This document shows, one piece after another, positions 1 to 9,589 of a DNA stretch of 64,000 bases. This stretch comes from Corynebacterium pollutisoli (lineage in GTDB: Bacteria; Actinomycetota; Actinomycetes; Mycobacteriales; Mycobacteriaceae), in assembly GCF_900177745.1 (NCBI RefSeq), contig NZ_FXAR01000005.1:62001-126000 (forward strand), written 5' to 3'. The position numbers were made by a program, and so were the translations under genes. Numbering within the stretch: the first letter of the stretch is position 1; the number at the start of each line of letters is the position of its first letter. The notes beneath the pieces are model-generated. The model saw nothing but the letters and a program-made list of their open reading frames with translations. It was not told the DNA's origin and did not search any database.

Positions 1-13
1 CAGACTACTCCCC

Positions 14-490
14 CTATTGGGAGTACTTCTCCTTGACCGCGTCGACGACCGGGTCCGGCAGCAGACCGGAGACGTCACCGCCGTACTTGGCGACCTCCTT
101 GCACAGGGAGGAGGAGATGTAGCCGTACTTCTCGTCGGTGAGGAGGAAGAAGGTGTCGATCCCCGACAGGCGACGGTTCATCTGCGCCATCGGCAGCTCG
201 TACTCGTAGTCGAGCGCGGTGCGCAGGCCCTTGACCAGCGCGGAGATCCCGTGCTCGGAGGTGTAGTCGACGAGCAGTCCACCCCACCAGTCGACGCTGA
301 GGTTGGGGACGTCGGCGGTGACCTCCCGGATGAGGTCCATGCGCTCGTCGATGGTGAACAGCCCCGACTGCTTGTTGGGGTTGCCGGTGACCAGCACGAC
401 GACCTCGTCGAAGTGGCTGGCGGCGCGGCGGAAGATGTCGAGGTGCCCCATGGTCACGGGGTCGAAGGATCCTGGGCAGACGGCTTTCAC
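14..490 (-). CDS. coaD: phosphopantetheine adenylyltransferase CoaD
   Basis: Transfers AMP from ATP to 4'-phosphopantetheine, the penultimate step of CoA synthesis, in the cytosol. The 158-residue length is normal for the family. The nucleotidyltransferase signature PGSFDPVTMGHLDI is at residues 6-19 and the ISSSLCKEVA segment begins at 125. The start is a GTG at 490 placed directly after the rsmD stop (TAAGTG), so translation is probably coupled to rsmD. It is the last gene of the minus-strand run recG, carrier protein, rsmD, coaD. The rsmD-coaD pairing is common across bacteria and supports the call. Confidence 0.97.
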   Translation of the reverse strand: MKAVCPGSFDPVTMGHLDIFRRAASHFDEVVVLVTGNPNKQSGLFTIDERMDLIREVTADVPNLSVDWWGGLLVDYTSEHGISALVKGLRTALDYEYELPMAQMNRRLSGIDTFFLLTDEKYGYISSSLCKEVAKYGGDVSGLLPDPVVDAVKEKYSQ

Positions 491-1063
491 TTAAACGTCC
501 TCTCGGTGGTAGACGGCCATGTCCATGCGTGCGATGCCGTAGGTGCGCTTCTTCAGTTTCTGGGTGGTGGGCACGTACTCCGGCGGCCAGGCGGTCTCCG
601 GGGAGGACACGTGGCGCTCGACGACCACGGCGGCACCGTCGACCAGCGCGGGCTTCAGCGCCTCGAGCATCTCGACGACGGCCTCGTCGGTGAGCTCGTA
701 CGGCGGGTCGGCGAGCACCATGGTGAAGTGCTCCCGCGGGGCGTGCGCCAGGTAGGTGGACGCCTTCGTCTCCTCGATGCTCACGCGGGGATGCTTCACG
801 ACGTCCGCGTTGTGCCGGATGATCTTCACGGCCGCCGGGTTGTTCTCCACGAGGACCACCTCGGCGGCACCGCGGGAGGCGGCCTCGAGGCCGAGGGCCC
901 CGGAGCCGGCGAAGAGGTCGAGGACGCGGGCGTCGGCGAAGCCGAAGCGGACCTGGAGCGAGGAGAAGAGCCCCTCGCGGGCGCGGTCGGAGGTGGGGCG
1001 GGTGCCGGCGGGCGGGACCTTGATCCTCCGGCCGCGGGCCTCTCCGGAGACGATGCGGGTCAT
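491..1063 (-). CDS. rsmD: 16S rRNA (guanine-966-N2)-methyltransferase RsmD
   Basis: SAM-dependent methyltransferase acting on G966 of 16S rRNA during small-subunit assembly. The 190-residue protein has the SAM-binding segment FAGSGALGLE at residues 51-60 and the amino-methyltransferase motif DPPY at 119-122, both typical of the family. The ATG overlaps the stop of the upstream carrier-protein gene in an ATGA tetranucleotide (1060-1063), which indicates translational coupling. coaD follows without a gap. Confidence 0.95.
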   Translation of the reverse strand: MTRIVSGEARGRRIKVPPAGTRPTSDRAREGLFSSLQVRFGFADARVLDLFAGSGALGLEAASRGAAEVVLVENNPAAVKIIRHNADVVKHPRVSIEETKASTYLAHAPREHFTMVLADPPYELTDEAVVEMLEALKPALVDGAAVVVERHVSSPETAWPPEYVPTTQKLKKRTYGIARMDMAVYHREDV

Positions 1064-1269
1064 TCGGTGACCTCCAGCAGCAGGTCGCCGCCGAGGACAT
1101 CCTGGAAGTCCTCCACGGCGAGGCGCCCGACGACACCCGGCCCCGGCGCCAGGACGGGGGCCTCGAGTTTGACGGCCTCGACGGTGGCCAGCGGTTCACC
1201 GGTGGTGACGTGGTCGCCGGCGGCCACGTGGTAGCGCACGATGCCGGCGAAGGGGGCGCAGATATCCAT
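1060..1269 (-). CDS. biotin/lipoyl-type carrier domain protein
   Basis: A 69-residue protein consisting only of a biotinyl/lipoyl hammerhead domain. It resembles the C-terminus of biotin carboxyl carrier proteins. The modification loop is EAVKLEAP at residues 31-38 with the candidate lysine K34. The usual methionine before the lysine is replaced by valine, so modification by biotin ligase is uncertain. A -10-like TAGGGT sits 7 nt upstream of the ATG, overlapping the end of recG, so the mRNA may be leaderless. It lies between recG and rsmD. No carboxylase partner is encoded nearby, so the partner, if any, is unknown. Confidence 0.75.
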   Translation of the reverse strand: MDICAPFAGIVRYHVAAGDHVTTGEPLATVEAVKLEAPVLAPGPGVVGRLAVEDFQDVLGGDLLLEVTE

Positions 1270-1279
1270 GCCCTACACC

Positions 1280-3385
1280 CTAGCTTTTCTCCAGGTACTC
1301 CCGGTCCACGCGGTCGATCTCCAGGACGAGGCGCTGGGCGAGCAGCGGGTGGCGTTCGACGAGGGCGGTCGCGTCGCTGGTAGCGCGGTCGATGATGGGA
1401 AAGTCCCGCAGCAGGTTGAGCAGGCGGACGGTTTTCGCGGCGCCGGACTGGCTGGTGCCCAGGACATCGCCCTCCTGGCGGTGGAGAAGGTCGAGCTCGG
1501 CGAGAGCGAAGCCGTCGGAGGTCTCGGCGACGGCGTGGATGCGCTGGTCGGCGTCGGAGCCTTTCTCGGCGAAGGTGTGGAAGATGCACAGCGACTCGTG
1601 CCCGCCACGGCCGACGCGGCCCCGCAGCTGGTGGAGCTGGGAGACGCCGAAGAGCTCGGATTCACGGATGAGCATGACGGTGGCGTTGGGGACGTCGACG
1701 CCGACCTCGATGACGGTGGTGGAGACGAGCACCTGCACCTCCCCGGAGGCGAAGCGGCGCATCATGAGGTCCTTCTCGTCGGCGGGCATGCGTCCGTGGA
1801 GGTAACCGACGTGGAAGTCACGGAAGGGGCCTTGACCAAGGATCTCGAAGAGGTCGAGGACGCCGCCGGGGCCGTCGATACGCGGGCACACCACGTAGGC
1901 CTGCCGTCCGGCCTCGACGTCCTGCCCGATGCGGGTGATGGCGCGTCGCACCCACGTCGGCTTGTACTCGGGCACGACGACGGACTCGATGGGGCGTCGC
2001 CCGCCGGGCAGCTCCCGCAGCGTGGACACCGCGAGATCACCGAAGACCGTCATGGCGATGGTGCGCGGGATCGGGGTGGCGGTCATGACGAGGAGGTGCG
2101 GGGTGAGCCCTTCGCGGCCCTTGGAGCGCAGACGGGCGCGCTGCTCGACACCGAAACGGTGCTGCTCATCCACCACGACGAGGCCGAGGTCGAAGAACTC
2201 GACGGTGTCCTGGATGATCGCGTGGGTGCCCACGACGATGTCGGCCTGGCCGGAGACGATGTCCAGCAGGGCCTGCCGTTTGACGGGCACGGGCATGGAC
2301 CCGACCAGGGGGACGACCGAGACGTTAAGACCGGCGTCGGCGAGCAGGGACGTCAGCGTGCGGGCGTGCTGGACGGCGAGCACCTCGGTGGGAGCGAGCA
2401 TGGCGCACTGGTGACCGGCGTCGACGGCCTGCAGCATCGCGACGAGGGAGACGACCGTCTTGCCGGAGCCGACCTCACCCTGCAGGAGGCGGCTCATCGG
2501 GTCCCCGGAGTCGAGGTCGGTGGTGATGTCCGTGATGACCTGCTGCTGCCCCTCGGTCAGCTCGTAGGGCAGGGCGGCGAGCAGCCCGGCGCGGTGGCCG
2601 TCGTCGACCGGGGTGAGGGGCGGGGCGTCGCGACGCAGGGTCTCCAGGCGGCGCAGCGCCATGACGAGGCCGAGGGTGAGGGCCTCGTCGTACTTGAGTC
2701 GTTCCTTGTGCGGTTCGGGCCCCTCGGGGCCGGGGAAATGCACGCCGCGCAGCGCCTCGTCGAAACCGGGCATCCCCTCGGGTGCCTCGCCGAGCGGTTC
2801 CGCGACGGGGTCGAGGGTGTCGAGGACGTGTTTGACCGCCGCCATGATGCGCCACGAGGCCATGCCGGCGGTGGCGGGGTAGATCGGGATGTACTCCAGC
2901 CCGGCGAAGAGGTCGTCGGGTTCGCCGTAGAGGGCGATGGTCTTCATGGAGCCGGAACCGGCCATCTTCTCCCCCGGTCCGGGCAGGACGAGGAAGTCGG
3001 GGTGCTGCAGCTGCGGGGTGTTCCGGAAGAAGCGCAGCTTGCCGGAGAACATGGCCCGCTTCCCGGGGCGGAGGTAATGCTGGATGTAGCGGGCGTTGAA
3101 GAAGGAGGCGGTGAAACGGGTGCGGCCGTCGGTGAGCGACACCTGCGTGACGGTGCGTTTGTCGCGCTGGAAGTCCTGGATGGACAGGACCTCGCCGACG
3201 CAGGTGATCATGTCGCCCTCGGCGGCGTCGTCGGCGAGGACGTCGGAACCGTGGCGGGACCAGGCACGAGGGAAGTGCTGCAGCAGGTCCATGCAGGTGG
3301 TGTAGCCGAAGGCCTTGTCCAGTGCCTTCGCCTCCTTGGCGGGCAGGACGTCGGCCAGCAGACGCTCGTCACGCCACCCGAGCAC
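1280..3385 (-). CDS. recG: ATP-dependent DNA helicase RecG
   Basis: Branch-migration helicase that remodels stalled forks and Holliday junctions. I chose the GTG at 3385, one base after the stop of the upstream DAK2 gene, giving 701 residues. The longer open frame upstream only reads through that neighbour in another frame. Walker A GEVGSGKT is at residues 303-310 and the DEAH-box variant DEQH at 406-409. An N-terminal wedge/OB region precedes the helicase core. The tight head-to-tail arrangement with the DAK2 gene implies one transcript. Confidence 0.95.
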   Translation of the reverse strand: MLGWRDERLLADVLPAKEAKALDKAFGYTTCMDLLQHFPRAWSRHGSDVLADDAAEGDMITCVGEVLSIQDFQRDKRTVTQVSLTDGRTRFTASFFNARYIQHYLRPGKRAMFSGKLRFFRNTPQLQHPDFLVLPGPGEKMAGSGSMKTIALYGEPDDLFAGLEYIPIYPATAGMASWRIMAAVKHVLDTLDPVAEPLGEAPEGMPGFDEALRGVHFPGPEGPEPHKERLKYDEALTLGLVMALRRLETLRRDAPPLTPVDDGHRAGLLAALPYELTEGQQQVITDITTDLDSGDPMSRLLQGEVGSGKTVVSLVAMLQAVDAGHQCAMLAPTEVLAVQHARTLTSLLADAGLNVSVVPLVGSMPVPVKRQALLDIVSGQADIVVGTHAIIQDTVEFFDLGLVVVDEQHRFGVEQRARLRSKGREGLTPHLLVMTATPIPRTIAMTVFGDLAVSTLRELPGGRRPIESVVVPEYKPTWVRRAITRIGQDVEAGRQAYVVCPRIDGPGGVLDLFEILGQGPFRDFHVGYLHGRMPADEKDLMMRRFASGEVQVLVSTTVIEVGVDVPNATVMLIRESELFGVSQLHQLRGRVGRGGHESLCIFHTFAEKGSDADQRIHAVAETSDGFALAELDLLHRQEGDVLGTSQSGAAKTVRLLNLLRDFPIIDRATSDATALVERHPLLAQRLVLEIDRVDREYLEKS

Positions 3386-3386
3386 G

Positions 3387-4814
3387 CTACTCGACCCCGA
3401 TCTCCACGAGGTGTCCCAGCCCGTCCGCGGGGAAGGCCATGACGTCGACGTCGAGCGCCGCGTCGAGCTTGTCGACGTCGACGTCCGTCCCGGTGAGCAG
3501 GATGACGTGCTCACCGCCGTCGGCGAGGAGGCGGCGGCAGGCGGCCTCGGTGGCGTCCTCGACGCTGTGGGTGGGGGTGGCCACGATGGCGGTGCGCATG
3601 GCCGCGGCGGCCTCGGTCATCGTGTACGCGGCGACGCCGATGGGGGCCTCCGGGTCGTGGACGCTCAGCGCCGCGATCCCGCTCACGAGGCGTGAGGTGG
3701 GCACGATGGTGAAGGTCTGCTCGAAGGCGTGGGTGGCCCGCTCGACGGACACGAGCTGACGGCGGTCGAGCAGGCCGTTGGGCAGGAGGATGAGCTCCTG
3801 CGCCCGGGAGGAACGCACCTGGCCGAGGATGTCGGAGACGACGCTCTCCCCCGGCGCGACGACCACGGCACCGGCCTCCCGGTAGAGCTCGGCGACGGAG
3901 CCGGGCGGGGTGACGGCGACGACGACGCGGCGGGGGGCGTCGACCTGCGGGGCGTCGGGAAGCACCTCGAGGCGGAGGTCACTGACGGCACCGGCGGAGA
4001 AGGCGGTCTCGATGACGCGGCCGGCGGTGCGGGAGTGGATGTGGACACGGCCCGAGGTGTCGTCGGCGCGGGCGATGACGAGGCTCTCGCCCAGCGGGGC
4101 GATGCGGGCCTGCAGGTCGTCGAGGTCACCGACGAAGAAGAAGGTGACCTCGAGGTCGGCGGCCGGGCCGTTGGGGCTGGCCTCCACCTGCGGGAGTTCC
4201 TCGGTGCCCTCGATCTCGGCGAGGAGGGTCTCCAGGAGAACGACGAACCCGGTGCCGCCGGCGTCGACGACCCCGGCCTCGCGGAGCACGTCGAGCTGGG
4301 AGGGGGTGTTGGCCAGGGCGGTGCGGGCGGCGTCGAGGGCGGCGGTGGCCACGGCGTGCAGGTCCCCGGAGGTGGATTCCGCGGCGAGGGCGGCGGCGCG
4401 CAGGACGGTGATGACGGTGCCCTCCACCGGCTCGGCGATCGCCCGGTCCACGAGGGTGACCGCCAGGGTGAGCGAGCGGGCGATGCTGTCGCCGTCGACG
4501 CTGCCGCGGGCGGCGGAATCGGCGACCGCGCGCAGCACCTGGGAGAGCACGAGCCCGGAGTTGCCGCGGGCCCCGCGCACGCTGCCGCTGGCGAGGGCCG
4601 CGGCGACGGCGGCGACATCGGCGTCGGCGGGCAGACGGTCGACCTCCGCGAGGGCCGCCTCCATGGTGTGGGTCATGTTGGAGCCGGTGTCGGCGTCCGG
4701 GACCGGGAAGACGTTGAGAGCGTTGATCTCCGCGCGACGGGCGGAGAGTTCGGCGACGGCGCGCGCCGCCCAGGCGTGGAGTCGGGGGCCGTCTAGCTCT
4801 CGCGGATGGGACAT
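3387..4814 (-). CDS. DAK2-domain protein, fatty-acid-kinase (FakA/YloV)-like
   Basis: 475 residues with an N-terminal DAK2 ATP-binding domain; the diagnostic metal/nucleotide loop PVPDADTGSNMTHTM is at residues 37-51 and ARGNSGLVLSQVL follows about 40 residues later. The C-terminal half matches the FakA/DegV-related layout. FakA proteins of Firmicutes phosphorylate fatty acids delivered by a separate FakB (DegV) protein; in Corynebacterium the substrate is not established and no FakB is present here. A TAGACT hexamer lies 8 nt before the ATG, suggesting a leaderless mRNA. Placement immediately upstream of recG is a conserved actinobacterial arrangement. Confidence 0.85.
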   Translation of the reverse strand: MSHPRELDGPRLHAWAARAVAELSARRAEINALNVFPVPDADTGSNMTHTMEAALAEVDRLPADADVAAVAAALASGSVRGARGNSGLVLSQVLRAVADSAARGSVDGDSIARSLTLAVTLVDRAIAEPVEGTVITVLRAAALAAESTSGDLHAVATAALDAARTALANTPSQLDVLREAGVVDAGGTGFVVLLETLLAEIEGTEELPQVEASPNGPAADLEVTFFFVGDLDDLQARIAPLGESLVIARADDTSGRVHIHSRTAGRVIETAFSAGAVSDLRLEVLPDAPQVDAPRRVVVAVTPPGSVAELYREAGAVVVAPGESVVSDILGQVRSSRAQELILLPNGLLDRRQLVSVERATHAFEQTFTIVPTSRLVSGIAALSVHDPEAPIGVAAYTMTEAAAAMRTAIVATPTHSVEDATEAACRRLLADGGEHVILLTGTDVDVDKLDAALDVDVMAFPADGLGHLVEIGVE

Positions 4815-4825
4815 AACGCCGTAGT

Positions 4826-5470
4826 CTACAGCCGCCAGTCCACCGGTTCCGCTCCAACAGACGTCAGATACTCATTCGCCCGAGAAAAGGGGCGGGAGCC
4901 GAAGAATCCGCGGGAGGCCGACAGCGGTGAGGGGTGCGGGGACTCGATCCGCGGGGTGTCCCCGAGGAACCGGGCGGCCCCCTGCGCGTCCCGACCCCAC
5001 AGGATCGCCACGAGCGGCCTCCCCCGGGCGGCGAGCGCCCGGATCGCGGCCTCGGTCACCGCCTCCCAACCCTGCCCGCGGTGGGAGCCGGCCTCCCCGG
5101 GGCGCACGGTGAGCACCCTGTTGAGCAGGAGCACGCCCTGCCGGGACCACGGGGTGAGGTCGCCGTCCTGCGGCGGGGTCACGCCGAGGTCCGACTGCAG
5201 CTCCCGGTGGATGTTCACGAGGCTGCGCGGGGGGCGGACGCCGGGGTGCGTCGAGAAGCTCAGTCCCATCGCGTGGCCGGGCGTGGGGTACGGGTCCTGG
5301 CCGACGATGAGCACCTTCACGTCGTCGAAGGGGTCCTGGAACGCGCGGAGGATGTCGTTCCCGGCGGGCAGGTAGGCGGGTTCGGCGCGCAGGAAGTCGC
5401 CGAGGTCGTGGATCTGCTTCTCGACGCCCGCGAGCGCCGGCTTCCACGATTCGTGCACGGGCAGCGCCAT
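4826..5470 (-). CDS. ung: uracil-DNA glycosylase, family 1
   Basis: Removes uracil from DNA to start base excision repair. The 214-residue protein has the water-activating motif GQDPYP at 57-62 (catalytic D59) and the minor-groove loop HPSPLS at 179-184. Both match the family exactly. The ATG at 5470 shares one base with the thiL stop (TGATG), so the pair is translationally coupled. A longer frame upstream exists but only shadows thiL and contains no family sequence. Confidence 0.97.
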   Translation of the reverse strand: MALPVHESWKPALAGVEKQIHDLGDFLRAEPAYLPAGNDILRAFQDPFDDVKVLIVGQDPYPTPGHAMGLSFSTHPGVRPPRSLVNIHRELQSDLGVTPPQDGDLTPWSRQGVLLLNRVLTVRPGEAGSHRGQGWEAVTEAAIRALAARGRPLVAILWGRDAQGAARFLGDTPRIESPHPSPLSASRGFFGSRPFSRANEYLTSVGAEPVDWRL

Positions 5471-6435
5471 CAGAAGCTCACCCACCCGTGGCCGTACTTC
5501 GGGGTTTGGCCGTCGATGGTGACGGCCTCGCCGCGGATGACCCGGCCGATGACGTGGAACCCGGAGGGCGGGTCGCCGGCGGTGGTGGCCAGGAGGGTGT
5601 GGTCCTCGCCGCCGGTGAGGACCCACTCCCAGGGGTCGGCGTCGAGAAGCTCGGCGGCCTCCCACACGATCGGCGGGGGCATGATGTCCGCCGAATGGAG
5701 ATCGATGCCGACGCCGGAACGGCGGGCGATGGTGGTGAGGTCGACGATGAGGCCATCGGAGTTGTCGGTCATGGCGGTCGCCCCCGTGGCCCGCGCGACG
5801 ACCCCGCGGCCGGGGGTCAGCGTCGGGGCGCAGTGGGCGTCGATGAGCGGACGCAGGTGCTCGGGGACATCGCGCCCGAAGCGCTCGAGGAGCGCCAGGC
5901 CCGCCCCGGACCAGCCGATCCGCCCGTGCGCCACGACGCGCTGCCCCGGGCGCGCCCGGTCGAGGGTGAGCTCGGGGCGCGAGCCGCCGAGGGAACCGAT
6001 GGCCGTGACCGACAGGACGAGGTCGTTTCCGGAGGTGAGGTCGCCGCCGACCAGCTCGGCAGAGTACTCCCCCACCTTGGCGTGGATGCCCTCGGCGATG
6101 CCCCGCAGGTAGGACACCGGGGTGTGCGGCGGTGCGGACACGGCCAGCAGCGCGGCGATGGGACGCGCCCCCATGGCCTCGATGTCCGCGAAGTTCTGCA
6201 CGATCGACTTCCGGCCGATCTCCTCCGGGGTGGACCAGTCGACGCGGAAGTGCCGGCCCTCGATGAGCATGTCCGTCGTCGCCACCGCCCGGGAGTTCGG
6301 GGAGGCGTGGCTGAGGACGGCGGCGTCGTCGCCGTTGCGGTTCGACGGCGCGGCGGAGACAATCGCCTCGATCGCGCGGTGTTCTCCGACGTCACCGAGC
6401 GTCGGGCCCGAATAGTGGGCGGGAAAGCTGGTCAC
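5470..6435 (-). CDS. thiL: thiamine-monophosphate kinase ThiL
   Basis: Phosphorylates thiamine monophosphate to the active cofactor thiamine diphosphate, using ATP in the cytosol. The GDDAAVL metal/nucleotide motif near the N-terminus, the [11 protein letters not shown] segment and the [10 protein letters not shown] segment are the family hallmarks. I start at GTG 6435 (321 residues) because a GAAAGG ribosome-binding site lies 6 nt upstream. The ATG at 6465 would overlap the divergent gene and lacks a site. The gene is divergent from the DUF3515 gene and forms an operon with ung. Confidence 0.93.
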   Translation of the reverse strand: MTSFPAHYSGPTLGDVGEHRAIEAIVSAAPSNRNGDDAAVLSHASPNSRAVATTDMLIEGRHFRVDWSTPEEIGRKSIVQNFADIEAMGARPIAALLAVSAPPHTPVSYLRGIAEGIHAKVGEYSAELVGGDLTSGNDLVLSVTAIGSLGGSRPELTLDRARPGQRVVAHGRIGWSGAGLALLERFGRDVPEHLRPLIDAHCAPTLTPGRGVVARATGATAMTDNSDGLIVDLTTIARRSGVGIDLHSADIMPPPIVWEAAELLDADPWEWVLTGGEDHTLLATTAGDPPSGFHVIGRVIRGEAVTIDGQTPKYGHGWVSF

Positions 6436-6463
6436 GCCGACCCTTTCGATAGACTTCACATAC

Positions 6464-7396
6464 ATGAGCTCCGCTTACCAACCTAGTCGTTCCGGTCGTG
6501 CCGCCATCTATCTCTCCCTGGTGTTGGCGGTCGCACTGGTTCTCGGTGTCGTCGTCGGCGCGAAGGTGGTGTTCGACCGGGTGGCCAAGCAGCCGGTCCC
6601 CATGAGCGACCTGCCGGCTCCGCTCGCGGACTCCCCCGAATGCGCGTCCTTCCTGGACACCCTCCCCGACGAACTCATCGGCCACGACCGCGCCGAGATC
6701 CTCGAGCCGGCCCCGGACGGGGTCGCCGCCTGGTCCTCGAGCTCCGTGGAGCGCGTCACCCTGCGCTGCGGCGTGGACCTCCCGCTGCAGTACACCGCCT
6801 ACGCCCCCACCGAGGAGGTCGACGGCGTCGAGTGGCTGCGCATCACCGACGCCACCCCCGGCTCCACCCTGCAGACCTGGTACGCGGTGGACCGCGAGCA
6901 GGTCGTGGCCGTCACCGCGGATGCGGAGTCCCTGGGCCGCCACGCGGAGCCCGTCTCCGGTCTGAGCGGGTCCGTGGCCACCCTGCCCGTCGCGGAGCAC
7001 GAGCCGTTCCCGGCCCCGCTCTCCCAGCTCGCCGCCGGCGACACCGCCGTGTGCGGCGACCTCCTCGCCGCGCTGCCGGACACCGTCGCCGAGGACCACG
7101 AGCGTATCGACGTCCCCGAGGACCACACCGTCGCCTGGGTCGCCGACGGCCGCGAGCCGGTCGTCCTGCGCTGCGGCGTCGCTCCGCCGGAGAACTACCA
7201 GCCGGGCATCCAGCTCAACCAGGTCAACGACATCGTCTGGTTCGAGGACACCGTCCTCGCCTCCGGCACGACCGCGGGCACCTGGTTCGCCCTCGGCCGG
7301 GAGACGGACATCGCCGTGAGCACCCCGCAGGACGTGAGCAGCGAGGTGCTGGTTCAGCTCGGCGACGTCATCGCCGCGGAGACTGCAGAGCAGTAG
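6464..7396 (+). CDS. DUF3515 family membrane-anchored protein with two DUF3515 repeats
   Basis: 310 residues with one N-terminal membrane segment (about residues 13-35) and an extracytoplasmic region. Two related units follow. The first holds CASFLDTLPDELIGHDR and LRCGVDLP; the second holds CGDLLAALPDTVAEDHER and LRCGVAPP. Each unit carries a cysteine pair that could form a disulphide outside the membrane. DUF3515 proteins are usually one unit long, so this is an internal duplication. The function is unknown; the neighbours thiL and ddl are conserved. TAGACT 8 nt upstream suggests a leaderless mRNA. The 3' end overlaps convergent ddl by 29 bp. Confidence 0.8.
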   Translation: MSSAYQPSRSGRAAIYLSLVLAVALVLGVVVGAKVVFDRVAKQPVPMSDLPAPLADSPECASFLDTLPDELIGHDRAEILEPAPDGVAAWSSSSVERVTLRCGVDLPLQYTAYAPTEEVDGVEWLRITDATPGSTLQTWYAVDREQVVAVTADAESLGRHAEPVSGLSGSVATLPVAEHEPFPAPLSQLAAGDTAVCGDLLAALPDTVAEDHERIDVPEDHTVAWVADGREPVVLRCGVAPPENYQPGIQLNQVNDIVWFEDTVLASGTTAGTWFALGRETDIAVSTPQDVSSEVLVQLGDVIAAETAEQ

Positions 7397-8447
7397 TCAC
7401 GAGGACGTCGAGAAGCTCCTCGTAGGCGACGCCGGAGGCGGCGAACACCTGCGGGTACATGGAGATCGGCGTGAAGCCGGGCATGGTGTTGATCTCGTTG
7501 AGCACCGGGCCGTCGGCGGTGAGGAAGAAGTCGACGCGCGACAGGCCCTGGCAGTTGAGCGCGCGGAAGGTGGCGACGGCCAGCTCGCGGATCCGGTCGT
7601 TGACCTCGTCGGAGTAGGGCGCCGGGATGGTGGGGCTGACGACCGTGTCGAGGTACTTCGTCTCGAAGCCGTAGAACCCCTCCTCCGAGTCGCCGGTGCC
7701 GTTGAGCTTCGCCGGGACGGACGCCACGAGCGAGCCGTCCGGGTACTCGAGCACGCCGACCTCGACCTCGTCGCCGATGATCTCGGCCTCGATGATGACC
7801 TTGTCGTCGGACTCGCGGGCCGAGGCGATCGCCGTCGGCAGATCCGCCCAGTCGGTGACCCGGGACACGCCGATGGAGGAACCACCGCGCGCCGGCTTGA
7901 CGAACACCGGCAGGCCGAGGCGCTCCTTCTCCGCGTCCGGGATGTCGGTCTCCGCCCCGCGCAGGATGAGCTCGGCGGTGATGGGCAGCCCCTCGGCGGC
8001 GGCCAGCTTCTTGGTGAACTCCTTGTCCATGCCGCATGCCGAGGCCAGCACCCCGGCGCCGACGTAGGGCAGCCCGACGAGCTCGAGCATGCCCTGGATG
8101 GTGCCGTCCTCGCCGTAGGGTCCGTGGAGGACGGGGAAGAGGACGTCGACGCGCGCGTGCGGCTGGCCGGTGTCCAGGTTGAGGATGAGTCCGTTGTCCT
8201 GCGGGTCGAGCGACAGCGCCAGCTCCTCCCGCTTCTCGACGCTCGGCAGCACCCCGTCCGCGATGCGCAGCCGCGAGTGGTCGGACTCCCCGACCGTCCA
8301 CATGCCGTCCTTCGTGATGCCGATGGGGATGACCTGGTACTTGTCGGAGTCGAGGTGGCTCATGATGGCGCCCGCGGACACGCAGGAGATCTCATGCTCG
8401 GTGCTGCGGCCGCCGTAGACGACGCCGACTGTGATGCGCTGTTCCAT
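7368..8447 (-). CDS. ddl: D-alanine--D-alanine ligase
   Basis: ATP-grasp enzyme joining two D-alanines for the peptidoglycan precursor; cytosolic. The 359 residues include the N-terminal GGRSTEHEIS motif, the ATP-grasp segment VFVKPARGGSSIGVSRV and the C-terminal metal-binding EINTMPGFTPISMYP. All are standard for Ddl. It follows gpsA in the same direction with a 22-bp gap and its 3' end overlaps the DUF3515 gene. A TAGGCT hexamer lies 8 nt before the ATG, so it may have its own leaderless start. Confidence 0.97.
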   Translation of the reverse strand: MEQRITVGVVYGGRSTEHEISCVSAGAIMSHLDSDKYQVIPIGITKDGMWTVGESDHSRLRIADGVLPSVEKREELALSLDPQDNGLILNLDTGQPHARVDVLFPVLHGPYGEDGTIQGMLELVGLPYVGAGVLASACGMDKEFTKKLAAAEGLPITAELILRGAETDIPDAEKERLGLPVFVKPARGGSSIGVSRVTDWADLPTAIASARESDDKVIIEAEIIGDEVEVGVLEYPDGSLVASVPAKLNGTGDSEEGFYGFETKYLDTVVSPTIPAPYSDEVNDRIRELAVATFRALNCQGLSRVDFFLTADGPVLNEINTMPGFTPISMYPQVFAASGVAYEELLDVLVTTALQSPRR

Positions 8448-8469
8448 AGGCAGGAAGCCTACCGCGCGG

Positions 8470-9468
8470 TCACTCCGCCTTCTTGGAGCGACCCATGAGT
8501 GCGGCGATCATGTCGCGGACGTCGAGACCCCGGTGGCACACGGCGTACACGGCCTGCGTGATGGGCATTTCCACCTTGTTGGCCTGCGCCAGCTGGAACA
8601 CCGAGTTCGAGGAGATGACACCCTCGGCGACCTGGCCGTGGGTGGCCTTCTTCGCCTCCTCCAGGGTGCCACCCTCGCCGAGGCGGACGCCGAAGGAACG
8701 GTTACGCGACAGCGGGGAGGAGCAGGTGGCCACGAGGTCACCGAGGCCGGCGAGCCCGGCGAAGGTGCGCTGGTCCGCGCCGAGGGCGTGGCCCAGGCGG
8801 GAGATCTCCGCCAGACCACGGGTGATGATGGTGGCCAGCGTGTTCTCGCCGAAACCGAGCCCGGTGGCCACACCGCAGGCGAGGGCGATGACGTTCTTGC
8901 AGGCACCGCCCAGCTCCACGCCGACGACGTCGGTGTTCGTGTAGGGGCGCAGGTACGGGGTCGCCACGGCGGCCTGCACCAGCTTGGCGCGGTTCTCATC
9001 GGTGCAGGCGATGACGGTGGCGGCCGGCTGCTCCTCGGCGATCTCGCGGGCCAGGTTCGGACCGGAGAGCACGGCGATGCGGTCGGTGTCGGCCCCGGTG
9101 ATCTCGGCGATGACCTCGCTCATGCGCAGGTGGGTGTCGGTCTCCACACCCTTGGAGATGCTCACCAGCGTCGAGTCGGAGGGCAGCAGCGGCGTCCAGG
9201 CCTCCAAGTTGTCGCGCATCGTCTGGCTGGGGACGGCGAAGATGACGATGGCCGCGGAGTCCAGGGCCCGCTCCGCGTCGTGCGTGGCGACGACGGACTC
9301 CGGCAGGCGGATGTCCGGCAGGTAGTCGGGGTTGGCGCGGGTGTCCTGGATCTGCTCGGCCAGCTCGGCGCGGCGAGCCCACAGAGTGACGGTGTTGCCG
9401 GCGTCGGCGAAGACCTTGGCCAGGGTGGTTCCCCATGAACCGGCACCCATGATCGCTACGTTGACCAC
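8470..9468 (-). CDS. gpsA: NAD(P)-dependent glycerol-3-phosphate dehydrogenase
   Basis: Makes sn-glycerol-3-phosphate for phospholipid synthesis. I start at GTG 9468 (332 residues) because a consensus AAGGAG lies 6 nt upstream and the Rossmann motif [13 protein letters not shown] begins at residue 7. The longer open frame upstream runs into the divergent mutT1 promoter region. The active-site segment [15 protein letters not shown] is present. ddl is immediately downstream. It is divergent from mutT1. Confidence 0.96.
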   Translation of the reverse strand: MVNVAIMGAGSWGTTLAKVFADAGNTVTLWARRAELAEQIQDTRANPDYLPDIRLPESVVATHDAERALDSAAIVIFAVPSQTMRDNLEAWTPLLPSDSTLVSISKGVETDTHLRMSEVIAEITGADTDRIAVLSGPNLAREIAEEQPAATVIACTDENRAKLVQAAVATPYLRPYTNTDVVGVELGGACKNVIALACGVATGLGFGENTLATIITRGLAEISRLGHALGADQRTFAGLAGLGDLVATCSSPLSRNRSFGVRLGEGGTLEEAKKATHGQVAEGVISSNSVFQLAQANKVEMPITQAVYAVCHRGLDVRDMIAALMGRSKKAE

Positions 9469-9589
9469 GCGCTGCTCCTTATCTGTTTCGTTTGCAAACC
9501 AGCTTAAAGGATGGGTTGGTGCTGCGAATAAGCCGCAGGTGCGGGAAAATGGGGGGAACCGTATCCGCAACCTACCTCTGAGGGGAATC

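Noticed and set aside
17..3442. Long plus-strand frames opposite coaD, rsmD and recG
   Set aside because: Antisense shadows; the opposite strand encodes complete conserved proteins.
3386..3514. 43-residue N-terminal extension of recG
   Set aside because: It reads the 3' end of the DAK2 gene in another frame, is Ser/Thr-rich junk, and a GTG start lies right after the neighbour's stop.
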